Positions 34,191 through 43,721 are shown, numbered from the stretch's first letter. The stretch: 64,000 nucleotides of DNA from Defluviitoga tunisiensis (GCF_000953715.1 NZ_LN824141.1:1052676-1116675), one strand, 5' to 3'. Made by a program: numbers and translations. Notes: a model not told the origin generated them from the sequence alone.

Positions 34191-35075
34191 ATGTATTTAT
34201 CAGAAATTAGTGGAATAGCGATTAAAAAAGACGGTTTTTTTGAAAATTTTGGTAAATTAGGAAGAATTTATTTAGAAAATTCTATCTCTTTTATACATTC
34301 TGAAAAGTACTTACCTGACATAGATCAAAACATCTCTTGCATTGTTTGTAATGAAGAATTGTTGCCATTTTTTTTAGATAAAGACATGGGAATAGTTGTA
34401 TCAAAAGAGCCAAAAAACACATTTTATGAGATATATTATACAATCTATTCAGAAGGTAAGTTAAATTACTCTGAAAACAAAATTTCTGATTCAGCTACTA
34501 TTTCTCCCAAAGCAACAATTGCAAGTTCTGGTGTAGTTATCGGAGATAATTGTGTAATTGGAGATAACGTAGTAATTAGAGAAGGGACTATTTTAGGAAA
34601 TAATGTACATATTGGAAACAATTGTGTTTTGGGTAGTGATGGTTATGAGGTTGCGAAAATTTATGGGTCTAGTAAAATTGTTCCCCATACGGGATTTTGT
34701 ATTTTGAAAGATAATGTCGAAATTTTAAACAATTGCTGTGTGTGTAAAGGGCTGTTTAGGGGGTACGATACAATTATAGAAGAAAACGTTAAAATAGATA
34801 ATATTGTACAAATAGCTCATGCAGTTAAAATAGGCAAAAACACAGAAATAGGTGCTGGAGCTGTTATCTCTGGAAATACAATCATAGGAGAAAATGTATG
34901 GATTGGACCAAACGTTACTCTTTCTAATAAAATTAAAGTGGGGAATAATGCCTTTGTTAGTTTAGGTGCAGTCTTAATAAACGATATTAGTGATGGAGAA
35001 AGAGTTGCGGGTAACTTTGCCTATGATACTAAAAAATTTATGAAAGAATTCAAGATGAAAAAAAGCGAGGAGTAA
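34191..35075 (+). CDS. LpxD-like left-handed beta-helix acyltransferase
   Basis: 294 residues; GTGGAGGAA precedes the ATG. The N-terminal 90 residues resemble the LpxD uridine-binding-like domain; from about 100 to 275 there are hexapeptide repeats (IGDNCVIGDNVVIREGTILG, IGNNCVLGSDG). Histidines in PHTGF and DNIVQIAHAVKIG match catalytic-type His positions of LpxD. Since no other lipid A gene is present and this phylum is not known for lipid A, it more likely acylates another amino-sugar, perhaps the surface polysaccharide. Function inferred from fold. Confidence 0.7.
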   Translation: MYLSEISGIAIKKDGFFENFGKLGRIYLENSISFIHSEKYLPDIDQNISCIVCNEELLPFFLDKDMGIVVSKEPKNTFYEIYYTIYSEGKLNYSENKISDSATISPKATIASSGVVIGDNCVIGDNVVIREGTILGNNVHIGNNCVLGSDGYEVAKIYGSSKIVPHTGFCILKDNVEILNNCCVCKGLFRGYDTIIEENVKIDNIVQIAHAVKIGKNTEIGAGAVISGNTIIGENVWIGPNVTLSNKIKVGNNAFVSLGAVLINDISDGERVAGNFAYDTKKFMKEFKMKKSEE

Positions 35076-35220
35076 TGAGCTTAATAAATTTTATCAATAA
35101 AAAACTCAGGTTTTATGGTAAAATTTACAGAGAAATAATATTACTTTTTTTAGTATTTTTAGAACATAAAAGAGTGAGTTTATGACGTAGTTATTCTAAA
35201 TCTTAGGGAGGTGTTGTTAT

Positions 35221-35868
35221 ATGAAAAAGGCTATAAGTATTATGGTAGTGATGTTTTTATTGACGTTCACTGTGTTCGCAGCGTATTATGATGTAGGAGC
35301 AGGATTAACCTATGATAGTTTTAGTTTTGTAGAAAAAGTTACAGTGGAGTGAGAAACTACAGAAACAAAAATGCCACACGACGCACTTGGAATAAATATT
35401 GCTGGTACTTATTGGTTTACAGATACATTAGGAGTAGAAGCTAATCTTGATTTTGCGAAGGGTGATGTAATTAATATGTCATCAGAGGATTTTTCGATAA
35501 AAGCTTCATCTCAACTAATTGGCCCATCAGTAGCTGTTAAATACCTGGTTCTAAAGAGTCCTGTATTTGTAAATGTTAAAGCTGGTGCAGGTTATTATTT
35601 TTATAATTCAACAACTAAAGTTACAGGTACTTCTGAGGGAACTACTGTTGAAACAACTTCCAAAATGAAAGGAAATGGTTTTGGAATGCTTGTTGGAGCA
35701 GAAATGTTGCATCCAGTAACTACTAGTTTGGCAATTAAGGCTAATGCGGGTTATAAATTGTTCACGAATATAAAAAATCTTAAAGATCAAGATGGCAATG
35801 AGATCACTGATACCGCAATTTCTATGAATGGATTAAAATTAGGGTTTGGTGTTATATATAGTTTTTAA
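35221..35868 (+). pseudogene. Outer-membrane beta-barrel protein with in-frame TGA
   Basis: GGGAGGTG precedes ATG 35221. A signal peptide (MKKAISIMVVMFLLTFTVFA) leads into YYDVGAGLTYDSFSFVEKV, then TGA at 35350-35352 interrupts the same frame. The frame resumes as alternating amphipathic strands (e.g. KASSQLIGPSVAVKYLV, FVNVKAGAGYYFYNS) and ends GLKLGFGVIYSF, the terminal Phe typical of outer-membrane barrels. About 215 residues in total. One base change separates it from an intact gene, so it may be recent, a sequencing error, or read through. Confidence 0.75.
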
Positions 35869-35877
35869 TTATTAATT

Positions 35878-36077
35878 GTAGAGACGCGCTATATGCGCGT
35901 CTCTTTATTATAATCAACATTGGGTCTTAGTTGTAGAGACGTGCTACATGCGCGTCTCGTTTTTAATTTCAAATGATGAACAAACCATGAGACGCCCGTA
36001 TAGGGCGTCTCTACATCTGATTTAATCGAAGGTTAAATGATCTATTATTGGTAGACGCCCGTATAGGGCGTCTCTAC
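35878..36077. repeat. Palindromic repeat cluster (4 copies)
   Basis: Copies at 35878-35903, 35933-35958, 35989-36014 and 36051-36077. The last begins GTAGACGCCC (AG lost) and shares the spacer GGTTAAATGATCTATTATTG with the array at 43.4 kb. The block separates the convergent barrel and fbpC-like genes and may help end transcription from both sides. Confidence 0.9.
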
Positions 36078-36104
36078 ATTTTATTTAATCAAAGGTTGAA
36101 TGAT

Positions 36105-37184
36105 TTATTCTTTGCTTTTTATTAGCCATGAGGCTTTTAAGCCAAAATATAGGTTTATTTTTTCATTGACTTGAGGTATTTTATTTTCTACCGGGTTGAA
36201 TAATATCCCGTTGATAATTTTATTATGCTCTGTTTCAAACTCATATTCAACTTGGGATCCTAAATATACAACCTTTTTAATAATTCCTGATATGGAGTTT
36301 TCTTTTTTTTCATATGTCAGAGCTTCGGGTCTTAATGCAATTAATACATTTTCGTTTATTTGCAGGTTTTTCTTACTTATTCCGACAAATGTTTTATTTA
36401 GTTCTTTATTGTATACTTCATAATAGTTTTCGTTCTTTTTAACAACTTCACCCTCAATGAAATTTACTTTGCCTATGAAATCTGCTACAAATCTATTTAG
36501 TGGGTATGAATAGATATCAAAGGGATTTCCTACTTGCATTATTTCCCCCTTGTTCATTACTATTATAATATCTGAAATACTCATCGCTTCTGTTTGATCA
36601 TGTGTAACATAAACGCTTGTTATATTTAATTCTTTTTGAATTCTTCTTATTTCTGAGCGCATGCTTTCTCGTAATTTTGCATCAAGGTTTGATAAGGGTT
36701 CATCGAATAACAGTACCTTTGGTTCCATTACCAAACTTCTTGCAAGAGCTACTCTTTGTTGTTGACCACCAGAAATTTGGTCTGGCCTTCTGTTTTCCAT
36801 TCCTTCTAAGCCAGTTAGAGAGATTATACTTCTAACTTTTTCTTCAATAGCATTTTTAGGTAGTTTTTTAATTTTTAGTCCAAATTCTATGTTTTCTTTA
36901 ACGGTCATATGTGGAAACAAGGCATAGCTTTGAAATACCATTGAGATATCTCGTTTGTTTGGGGGATCGTTTGTAATATCTTTTCCTTCAAGAAATATCT
37001 TTCCACTTGTTGGTGTTTCAAATCCGGCAATCATTCTCAATGTTGTCGTCTTTCCACAACCAGACGGACCTAAAAGCGTTACGAGTTGGCCTTTTTCTAT
37101 TTTCAAAGAAAAATCTTTTACAGCTACCGTTTCGGTGTTTTCGCTTTTAAATACCTTGTATATATTTTTTAATTCTAAGCTCAT
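36105..37184 (-). CDS. fbpC: Iron(III)-type ABC transporter ATP-binding protein
   Basis: 359 residues from ATG 37184 (the GTG three codons earlier has no better site). Walker A LLGPSGCGKTTTLRMIAG, Q-loop VFQSYALFPHMTV, signature QISGGQQQRVALARSLV, Walker B KVLLFDEPLSNLDAKLRESM, H-loop VYVTHDQTEAMSI. The C-terminal TOBE-like region (RPEALTYEKK) is that of the FbpC/PotA/CysA group. It follows the permease gene by 13 bases. Substrate (ferric iron, or an organophosphonate) is not fixed by sequence. Confidence 0.88.
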   Translation of the reverse strand: MSLELKNIYKVFKSENTETVAVKDFSLKIEKGQLVTLLGPSGCGKTTTLRMIAGFETPTSGKIFLEGKDITNDPPNKRDISMVFQSYALFPHMTVKENIEFGLKIKKLPKNAIEEKVRSIISLTGLEGMENRRPDQISGGQQQRVALARSLVMEPKVLLFDEPLSNLDAKLRESMRSEIRRIQKELNITSVYVTHDQTEAMSISDIIIVMNKGEIMQVGNPFDIYSYPLNRFVADFIGKVNFIEGEVVKKNENYYEVYNKELNKTFVGISKKNLQINENVLIALRPEALTYEKKENSISGIIKKVVYLGSQVEYEFETEHNKIINGILFNPVENKIPQVNEKINLYFGLKASWLIKSKE

Positions 37185-37197
37185 CACGTGCACCTAC

Positions 37198-38889
37198 CTA
37201 TTCAATTCCAAAATTATTATCAACTAGTGAGACTTTATTTTTCAAGAAGATTTTTAGTATTAGAATAAACGCGAGTATTAATAGTATCAATATAACAGAA
37301 AAAGCGCATGCTTCAGATAATCTTCCAGAGTCTGTTTGACTGAGGATCTGAACAGTCATCAAATTCCAATCTGCTGAAACTAGGAATATAGCCGCACTTA
37401 TAGCAGTCATAGCTCTAACAAATGAATATACTAACGCTGAGAAAAATGCTGGTATTATTAGTGGCAAGGTAATCTTTAAAAATACCTGACTGTCATTTGC
37501 ACCTAGTGTATACGCTGCTTCTTCAATTGCCGGGTCTACTTGATTTAACAGTGAAATTCCGCTTTGAATACCTACAGGGATATATCTGAAAATAAAGTTT
37601 AATACTAGTATAGCAAAGGTTCCTGTTAATAACAGGGGTTTAGTATTGAATCCTAAAATATACCCTATTCCAACAACTGTTCCTGGAACAGCAAAATTTA
37701 GTAGGGAAATGAATTCTAAAGCCTTTTTGCCTGGAAATGATTTTCTAACAATTAAAAATGCAATAATCATTCCTAATAATGCAGATATTGGCGTTGAGGT
37801 CAAAGCAATAGCAAGGGTATCTTTTATTGACTCTTTTCCTACATCAAAGACATATTTGAAGTTATCTAGGGTGAATTGGTTGTTCATTCCCCAAGCCTTT
37901 GTAAATGCGCCCCAAAATATAGTAGCGTATATTAGTACAATAAAAATAGAAACGATCATGCATAATGTGAATAATATCCATTTTGCGGAGGTGCTCACAC
38001 TTTTTACTTGTGAGGTTGTTGGTTTTCCAGTAACAGTGATGTATTTTTTCTTGTTTACCCAATATTTTTGTAGAATAAACGCTATTAACGAAGGAACAAG
38101 CAACCATACTGCTAATGCTGCACCGTTTTTTAGATTAAACATGCCTGTAATCTCTAAATATGCTTGTACAGATAAAACCGGAAAACTTGCACCAGCTAAG
38201 ATTAAAGGGTTTCCAAAGTCTGCTAAAGATTCTATAAAAAGAACGAGCATAGTGCTTGCAATTCCTGGGACTGATAATGGGAGGGTAACTTTTGTGAATA
38301 CTTGCCATCTTGATGCTTTTAGGTTAAATGCGGCATCCTCAAGTGTAGGAGATATTGTTGATAGTACACCATCTAAGGTTATGAAAGCTACAGGGAAAAA
38401 GGTAATAACTTGGGCTATCATAAGGCCCCAGAGCCCATATACTGGGAATGTACGTATACCAAATAGTTTTGAGGTTATAAGGCCATTAAAACCAAAAAGC
38501 ATAATTATTGACATCGCTCCAATAAAGGGAGGAAAAACCATTGGAACTATAGCTATGGTTCTAAAAAATTTTTTGAAGGGTATATTTGTCCTGTTTATTG
38601 TGTAGGCATATAAATAGCCAATAAGTGTGCCTATAACCGCTGTGAGTGTCGCAACTAATATGCTGTTTTTGAATCCTTGTTTCATGTAGTCATTAGAAAG
38701 TATAGATTTATATACATCTAAAGAAAAATTATTGTTGTTGTCAGTGAAACTAATAATAAGTACCTTGAATAACGGATAAATAATAAAAATGAACAAGACA
38801 ACGAATATTGCGATTAATAGAATTAGTAAAGAAGGGTTTTTCATCAAAGATTTGAATTTATTGGAAAATTCTTTGTTAGCTATTTCCAT
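37198..38889 (-). CDS. fbpB: ABC transporter permease, fused double module (FbpB-type)
   Basis: 563 residues with about 12 membrane helices in two homologous halves. Each half has the EAA-type loop: LEDAAFNLKASRWQVFTKVT LPLSVPG and IEEAAYTLGANDSQVFLKIT LPLIIPA. Fused permeases of this form accompany FbpA/AfuA binding proteins. GGAGGAATAAG precedes the ATG. A strong hairpin lies between it and the binding-protein gene. Confidence 0.88.
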   Translation of the reverse strand: MEIANKEFSNKFKSLMKNPSLLILLIAIFVVLFIFIIYPLFKVLIISFTDNNNNFSLDVYKSILSNDYMKQGFKNSILVATLTAVIGTLIGYLYAYTINRTNIPFKKFFRTIAIVPMVFPPFIGAMSIIMLFGFNGLITSKLFGIRTFPVYGLWGLMIAQVITFFPVAFITLDGVLSTISPTLEDAAFNLKASRWQVFTKVTLPLSVPGIASTMLVLFIESLADFGNPLILAGASFPVLSVQAYLEITGMFNLKNGAALAVWLLVPSLIAFILQKYWVNKKKYITVTGKPTTSQVKSVSTSAKWILFTLCMIVSIFIVLIYATIFWGAFTKAWGMNNQFTLDNFKYVFDVGKESIKDTLAIALTSTPISALLGMIIAFLIVRKSFPGKKALEFISLLNFAVPGTVVGIGYILGFNTKPLLLTGTFAILVLNFIFRYIPVGIQSGISLLNQVDPAIEEAAYTLGANDSQVFLKITLPLIIPAFFSALVYSFVRAMTAISAAIFLVSADWNLMTVQILSQTDSGRLSEACAFSVILILLILAFILILKIFLKNKVSLVDNNFGIE

Positions 38890-38903
38890 TCTTATTCCTC
38901 CAC

Positions 38904-38942
38904 AAAAAAAGGAATATTACTTCTCTAGAGAAGCAATATTCC
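38904..38942 (-). terminator. Intra-operon terminator between binding protein and permease
   Basis: Arms GGAATATT-x-CTTCTC and GAGAAG-x-AATATTCC (38911-38942) with one mismatch, followed on the minus strand by a run of seven T. It lies in the 64-base gap between fbpA and fbpB and would let most transcripts stop after the binding protein, giving the usual excess of it. Confidence 0.8.
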
Positions 38943-38953
38943 CTTGTTTATTA

Positions 38954-39937
38954 TTATTTAACAGGTAACACTTCTTTTATCCATCTTTCAATAATTCTGT
39001 TCTTGTTTTCTGCTGCCCATGCTTCATCAACAGAGATTAACTTAATTGTTGATAGTGGTTGTAAGCTTCCAAAGTTTACGTCTGCTCTTACTGGATAGAA
39101 GTATGTTTTTTCGTCAACTATAACTTGTTGACCTTTTTTGGAAAGTAACCAGTCGATTAAAGTATTTGCTTCAGTTTTGTGAGCGGCACCTTTTACTATA
39201 GATACACATGCTGATTCGTATGGAACGCCTTCAACAGGAAATACTACTTCAATGGGATAGCCTTGTTCTTTAAATTCGAAGAATGCAGGTGTAAATTGAA
39301 TTGCTACAGCAGCTTGTCCAATACCTACAGCTTTTGAAGGACCTGTTCCACTTTGTGTGTAAGACTGTATATTTTTAGCTAATTTTTTTAGGTAGTCCAT
39401 TGCTCCATCTTCACCATAAACAGAGATTAATCCTGTGATGAATGTGTAAGCTGTACCTGAAGTTTGTGGGTTTGGATACTGAATCATGTTTTTAAATTCT
39501 GGTTTTAACAAGTCTGCCCAACTTTTAGGAAGTTCTGCCTTTATTTGTTCTAAAACTTTTAGGTTTACTCCTACACCAAGCGGGTTCATGTAAAAAGCGT
39601 GAAAATAGCCATCTACATCATAAAAATTAGGATCTATACCATAAACGCTTGTAGATTTGTATGGCTCTGTTAAGTCTCTTTCTTTAGCAATAATGTGGTT
39701 TGACATAGGTGCACCAAACCAAACATCAGCTTGTGGATTATTCTTTTCTGCTTCTAATCTTGCTAATGCTGGACCAGAAGATAGAAAAATGTACTTTACT
39801 TCAATACCTGTGTCTTTTGAAAAGGCGTTTAAAATCTTTCTGGCATTTGCTTCATCGACACTGCTGTATATGACCAATTCTGCAAAAGAAAATACCAATA
39901 GTACTAGCATTAATCCGACTAACGCTACCTTTTTCAT
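38954..39937 (-). CDS. fbpA: Periplasmic Fe(III)-type substrate-binding protein
   Basis: 327 residues with a signal peptide (MKKVALVGLMLVLLVFSFAE) and ribosome site GAGGGGG. ELVIYSSVDEANARKILNAF, the QADVWFGAPMSNHIIA segment, PQTSGTAYTFITGLISVYG and EGVPYESACVSIVKGAAH are characteristic of the FbpA/AfuA/PhnS solute-binding family. It captures ferric ion or a related anion in the periplasm and feeds the FbpBC complex. Metal ligand tyrosines cannot be fixed without alignment. Confidence 0.87.
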   Translation of the reverse strand: MKKVALVGLMLVLLVFSFAELVIYSSVDEANARKILNAFSKDTGIEVKYIFLSSGPALARLEAEKNNPQADVWFGAPMSNHIIAKERDLTEPYKSTSVYGIDPNFYDVDGYFHAFYMNPLGVGVNLKVLEQIKAELPKSWADLLKPEFKNMIQYPNPQTSGTAYTFITGLISVYGEDGAMDYLKKLAKNIQSYTQSGTGPSKAVGIGQAAVAIQFTPAFFEFKEQGYPIEVVFPVEGVPYESACVSIVKGAAHKTEANTLIDWLLSKKGQQVIVDEKTYFYPVRADVNFGSLQPLSTIKLISVDEAWAAENKNRIIERWIKEVLPVK

Positions 39938-40117
39938 TCTAAAACCCCCTCAATATAATATGGTATGAAACTAAGAACCTTGTAGCAAGATTTTTGCATG
40001 TAATCTACTAAAATTCAATGGTTGGTATATGACTTTACAAAAACACATCTTCAAAATGATGTTAATCTTTAAAAGTCTTAAAATTGCATCGAAATTGTAT
40101 TAACATTGTAACAGTTT
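39938..40117 (-). promoter_or_regulatory. Upstream region of the fbp operon
   Basis: No gene. On the minus strand several TTAA-containing repeats (TTAATACAAT, TTTTAAGACTTTTAAAGATT) occur and could be sites for the adjacent OmpR-type regulator, but spacing was not tested. The neighbouring two-component operon ends here. Confidence 0.25.
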
Positions 40118-40885
40118 TTAATATGTGATTTTGAGGTAAGAAAGTAAGTCTCCTTTAATGAGATAAAGAAGGGTATCTAAGTAGTATATGGAGAAATAAT
40201 CCTCATTGTACACATTTATTGTTAGAAATTGATCTCCGCCTTTTAAGACAGCAATTATATAAACAGGATAGGGATTGTCTTGAATAACCTTACCAATCTC
40301 GTCTGTTGAAGTAATTATAGTTGAAGATTTTAGAAGGTTGGCTAATTCGATTAGATTGTTGTAATCAATTTTGAAGGAATCATTATTGGATTTAAATCCA
40401 ATCACTTTGTTTTCTTTATTTAGCAGTTCTTTTGAGATATTTTCTGTTGAGAGAATTAATGCTTTCATCTGACTTTTAATGTAATTTGTCTCTTCATTTC
40501 CGCTAGAACCAAGCGATAATTCTTCTATACTGAAACTGTTTGAGATTTCAAAATGTTTTTTACTTCCATCTAGAAAATATATCTCACCTGTAATTAGGTC
40601 ATACTCTTGATTTTTATCAATTGCTATATGTTTGTAGGCAGGAAGTTTTGATAACCTATTCCAAAAATCTAGTATAATTTTTGAATCGTTTATTTCATAT
40701 GGTGGAAAGTATTTCATAGAAAATACTATCTTTACAGGTGTTGAAGATGAGTATCTGCTCATTAAAGTCTCATTATCCTTGATAAAGTATACCTTGTTAA
40801 AACTTTTATTCAACGTGTATATCCCTAATACAACCACAAAGGCAAATAAGATTACAAAGATATACATATATTTATTATTTTTCAT
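40118..40885 (-). CDS. Membrane-anchored DUF3919-like protein
   Basis: 255 residues. One N-terminal membrane helix (YMYIFVILFAFVVVLGIYTL) then an extracytoplasmic domain with no Cys. Overall form and the position after a histidine kinase resemble DUF3919 proteins of Firmicutes. It overlaps the kinase gene by 11 bases, so it is translated with it and may sense an external signal for it. Function unknown. Confidence 0.55.
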   Translation of the reverse strand: MKNNKYMYIFVILFAFVVVLGIYTLNKSFNKVYFIKDNETLMSRYSSSTPVKIVFSMKYFPPYEINDSKIILDFWNRLSKLPAYKHIAIDKNQEYDLITGEIYFLDGSKKHFEISNSFSIEELSLGSSGNEETNYIKSQMKALILSTENISKELLNKENKVIGFKSNNDSFKIDYNNLIELANLLKSSTIITSTDEIGKVIQDNPYPVYIIAVLKGGDQFLTINVYNEDYFSIYYLDTLLYLIKGDLLSYLKITY

Positions 40886-42305
40886 GTTTGTAATGATCCC
40901 CTTTAAGGTTCAATGGAAGTTTTAATATCGCCTTTGTCCCATTATTGATTTGTGAAATTATATTGATATCGCCGTGGTGCTTTTTCATTATCTCTTTTGA
41001 GATATATAACCCTAAGCCAAAACTTTTTTGTTTCTTAGGGGTAAAAAATGGATTGAACAACCTTTCTTGCGTTTTTTCATCGATTCCTATGCCATTATCT
41101 TGAATAATAAGATAACAATATTCTTCGTTAACTTCTGAAGTTATGGTAATTTCAGAACATTTGCTATGAACAATAGCGTTGTCAAGAACGTTTAATACCA
41201 CTTGCTTAATCTTTTCATAGTCAAAAATTAACGATTTTTCTTCAACATTATTATCAACTACTATGCCAAATTTTTTAAATCGTGGGTTTAGAATTCCTAG
41301 ACATTCGTTGATGAGATCTTTTATATTATGATTTTTGAAATCAAAATTGAACGAATCTTTGTTAATTCTGGATATCTCAAGGAGTTCTTCCACAAGTTTT
41401 AGTAATCGGTTTCCTTCTGAAACGACGTAATTTAGTGAAACTTTTTTATCTTCTTCATTAGTCAGCCTTTGAAGAAGATCGGCATGTCCGAGTATGGCAG
41501 TGATTGGAGTCTTTAATTCGTGGGTAATATTGTCTGTAAATATCTTTTGTCTTTCTTTTTCTTCATTTAATGACTGAATGTAGTGCTCTAATTTTTCAAC
41601 CATTATATTGAAAGAATTTACTAAAGAATTTATTTCCTCATTGCTTTGGATATCAATGTGGGTACTAAGATCGCCATTTGCTATTCTTTCAGTTTCGTAT
41701 TTTAGCTTTTCAATTGGTCTAGTAATTGTATTTGAAAAAAAGTAATTGAGTATTAGTGATACAAATATTGCTAAAACACCAATAATTGCAAGAGTTACTT
41801 TTATTTTATCTATCAAGAGAAATTCCGAATTCATCGGATATATAAATCTAATTGCACCAATTACTTCATTATTGTAGAATACGGGACTTGCAAAAAATAG
41901 TATCTTTTTGTCATCTTCACTTTTTATAATATAATTCTTCATACCGTTGATTGCGTAGTATATATCTTGGTAGACGTAGTATTGTTCATTGGTGTATGTA
42001 TTTGAAAGAAGATTTTTTCTGATGTCATAAACCTCGAGATATAGTTCAAATTTTTTTGAGAAATAATCGCTTGCAAAGGGTGATAATTTCTTAAATTCAT
42101 CATAAACATCGCTGTATTCATAGTCTTTGAGATAATTCATAAGATAGATTTGAGTCTCTTGGCTGTACTCTGTCATTCTGTCAACGGTGATATCTATGAT
42201 GTTTTTCTGAAAAGTGTTTAGCGTAACAAAGAAAATTATTGTTAGAATTAATACTGCGAACGCAATGTTAATAAATAAAATTTGACTTCTTATGCTATTC
42301 TTCAT
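40875..42305 (-). CDS. Sensor histidine kinase
   Basis: 476 residues from the ATG pair at 42305/42308, which overlaps the regulator gene stop. Two membrane helices (IAFAVLILTIIFFVTL; VTLAIIGVLAIFVSLILNY) bracket a periplasmic sensor of about 130 residues. A HAMP domain (RPIEKLKYETERIANGDLST), the H-box NITHELKTPITAILGHADLL, N-box VVLNVLDNAIVHS, and G-boxes DNGIGIDEKT and GLGLYIS follow. An orthodox PhoR-like kinase for the OmpR regulator upstream. Confidence 0.92.
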   Translation of the reverse strand: MKNSIRSQILFINIAFAVLILTIIFFVTLNTFQKNIIDITVDRMTEYSQETQIYLMNYLKDYEYSDVYDEFKKLSPFASDYFSKKFELYLEVYDIRKNLLSNTYTNEQYYVYQDIYYAINGMKNYIIKSEDDKKILFFASPVFYNNEVIGAIRFIYPMNSEFLLIDKIKVTLAIIGVLAIFVSLILNYFFSNTITRPIEKLKYETERIANGDLSTHIDIQSNEEINSLVNSFNIMVEKLEHYIQSLNEEKERQKIFTDNITHELKTPITAILGHADLLQRLTNEEDKKVSLNYVVSEGNRLLKLVEELLEISRINKDSFNFDFKNHNIKDLINECLGILNPRFKKFGIVVDNNVEEKSLIFDYEKIKQVVLNVLDNAIVHSKCSEITITSEVNEEYCYLIIQDNGIGIDEKTQERLFNPFFTPKKQKSFGLGLYISKEIMKKHHGDINIISQINNGTKAILKLPLNLKGDHYKHEK

Positions 42306-42978
42306 CATTCGCCTCAAATTTATAACCAATCCCATACAAAGATTGTATGCAGTCTCCGTAGGATCCAAGCTTTTTTCTCAATCTTTGAATCGTCATGTCA
42401 ACTGCTCTTGTATCTACTTCACTTTCAAATCCCCAAATTTTATTTAGCAGAACTTCCCTTGACAGTACTTGCTTATGATTGTTCATTAACAGTTCCATCA
42501 AATCAAACTCGGTTTTCGTTAGGTATATTTCTTGGGAGTCTATAAAAAACTGTCGGGAATTGTTAATTATTTTAAAAACCCCGATGTTTATCTCGTTTGA
42601 AGAGTTTAATTCTGATTTTTTCATACGTTTAAATATATTTCTGATGCGTAAGATCAATTCTTTGTTGTCAAAAGGTTTGGTAATGTAGTCATCAGCCCCT
42701 AAACCTAAACCTAATATTTTATCGTTTTGATCGCTTTTTGCAGTTAGAATAACTATAGGTGTTCTGTAATTTGCTTCTTGCATTTCTTTCAATATTTCAA
42801 AACCATCGCAATCAGGAAGCATTAAATCAAGAATAACTAGATCAGGCTCCTCCTTTTTGAACATTTGAAGCCCTTTATATCCCTCATCAGAAACTATAGT
42901 TTCGAAGCCTTCTAGTATTAGGTTCATTCTTATTAGATCTGAAATACTTTTTTCATCTTCGATAATTAATATTTTCAT
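42295..42978 (-). CDS. OmpR/PhoB-type response regulator
   Basis: 227 residues. Receiver: acidic E7-D8, phospho-acceptor D51 in LVILDLMLPDCDGFEIL, LTAKSDQ lysine, and the GLGADDYITKPF end. Winged-helix output: LTKTEFDLMELLMNNHKQVL, RAVDMTIQRLRKKLG. First gene of the regulator-kinase-DUF3919 operon; the fbp-type transporter follows on the same strand and is a possible target. Confidence 0.93.
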   Translation of the reverse strand: MKILIIEDEKSISDLIRMNLILEGFETIVSDEGYKGLQMFKKEEPDLVILDLMLPDCDGFEILKEMQEANYRTPIVILTAKSDQNDKILGLGLGADDYITKPFDNKELILRIRNIFKRMKKSELNSSNEINIGVFKIINNSRQFFIDSQEIYLTKTEFDLMELLMNNHKQVLSREVLLNKIWGFESEVDTRAVDMTIQRLRKKLGSYGDCIQSLYGIGYKFEANDEE

Positions 42979-43262
42979 GAATACCCTTGCCAGTATTTTC
43001 TGACAAGTGTTACCTCCCTTTCTTTACTTGATTTTAGCCATTTTTAAACTTTTTTGAAGATAACAACCGATTTCTTATATTTCTTCCAGAGCAAGAATTA
43101 TTATACAAATCCTTTTGAAGTATAGAAGTTAATCAAGAAGATTGTTGGTTCATAACGTCAGAGATATTATACCAGAAGGAAAAATAAGAAGTCAAGAAAA
43201 TGAAAAGAGCAATAAAACAACGGTATAATGTAATAGTTTATAGCAAACATTGATCTTTAGTT

Positions 43263-43527
43263 GTAGAGACGTGCTATATGCGCGTCAGTTTATTATAACC
43301 AACATTGGATCTTAGTTGTAGAGACGTGCTATATGCGCGTCTCGCTTTGTGTTTTTAAACCACAATTAAATTCAGGAGACGCCCGTGTAGGGCGTCTCTA
43401 CATTTTATTTAATCAAAGGTTGAATGATCTATTATTGGTAGACGCCCATATCGGGCGTCTCTACATTTTATTTAATCAAAGGTTGAATGATCTATTATTG
43501 GTAGACGCCCATATCGGGCGTCTCTAC
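43263..43527. repeat. Palindromic repeat cluster (5 copies)
   Basis: Copies at 43263-43286 (arm damaged), 43318-43343, 43376-43401, 43438-43464 and 43501-43527. The last three are separated by an identical 63-bp unit containing ATTTTATTTAATCAAAGGTT, so they arose by tandem duplication. The ORF 43333-43551 lies wholly in this repeat and is not a gene. Confidence 0.9.
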
Positions 43528-43576
43528 ATCCGCATCTTGCTTTTGATTTAAATATCCAACATTATTATAGATAAAT

Positions 43577-43603
43577 AAAAGGCGGTCATTCGACCGCCTT
43601 TTT
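43577..43603. terminator. Bidirectional-type hairpin terminator
   Basis: AAAA-GGCGGTC-ATTC-GACCGCC-TTTTTC: perfect 7-bp stem with A-run before and T-run after, so it works on either strand. It lies 46 bases after the small Lys-rich gene on the minus strand. Confidence 0.8.
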
Positions 43604-43649
43604 CGATTACTTATTAACTACATACAAAACCCCAAGACATTCTATGAAA

Positions 43650-43721
43650 CTACTTCTTCTTTGAATCTTTCGGCTTATCTTTTTTGCCTTGGTCTTTCTT
43701 TTTTTCAGGTTTCTTATCCAT
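43650..43721 (-). CDS. Tiny lysine-rich protein (23 residues)
   Basis: A short ORF with a strong ribosome site (AAGGGAGG, nine bases before the ATG) and a perfect terminator downstream. The product has about half Lys with Asp, Pro and Gln (starts MDKKPEKKKDQG) and no hydrophobic residues. The gene signals suggest it is translated; no homologue is known to me. It may bind nucleic acid or be a leader. Confidence 0.45.
   Translation of the reverse strand: MDKKPEKKKDQGKKDKPKDSKKK

Noticed and set aside
34191-35075. Calling the acyltransferase lpxD of a lipid A pathway
   Set aside because: No other lipid A gene is in the window and the suspected phylum is not known to make lipid A; only the fold is supported.
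37646-38605. 319-codon ORF on the plus strand
   Set aside because: Antisense shadow of the clear double-module permease gene; no ribosome site or domain.
43333-43551. 72-codon ORF with repeated peptide
   Set aside because: It is the translation of the tandem palindromic units at 43.3-43.5 kb.
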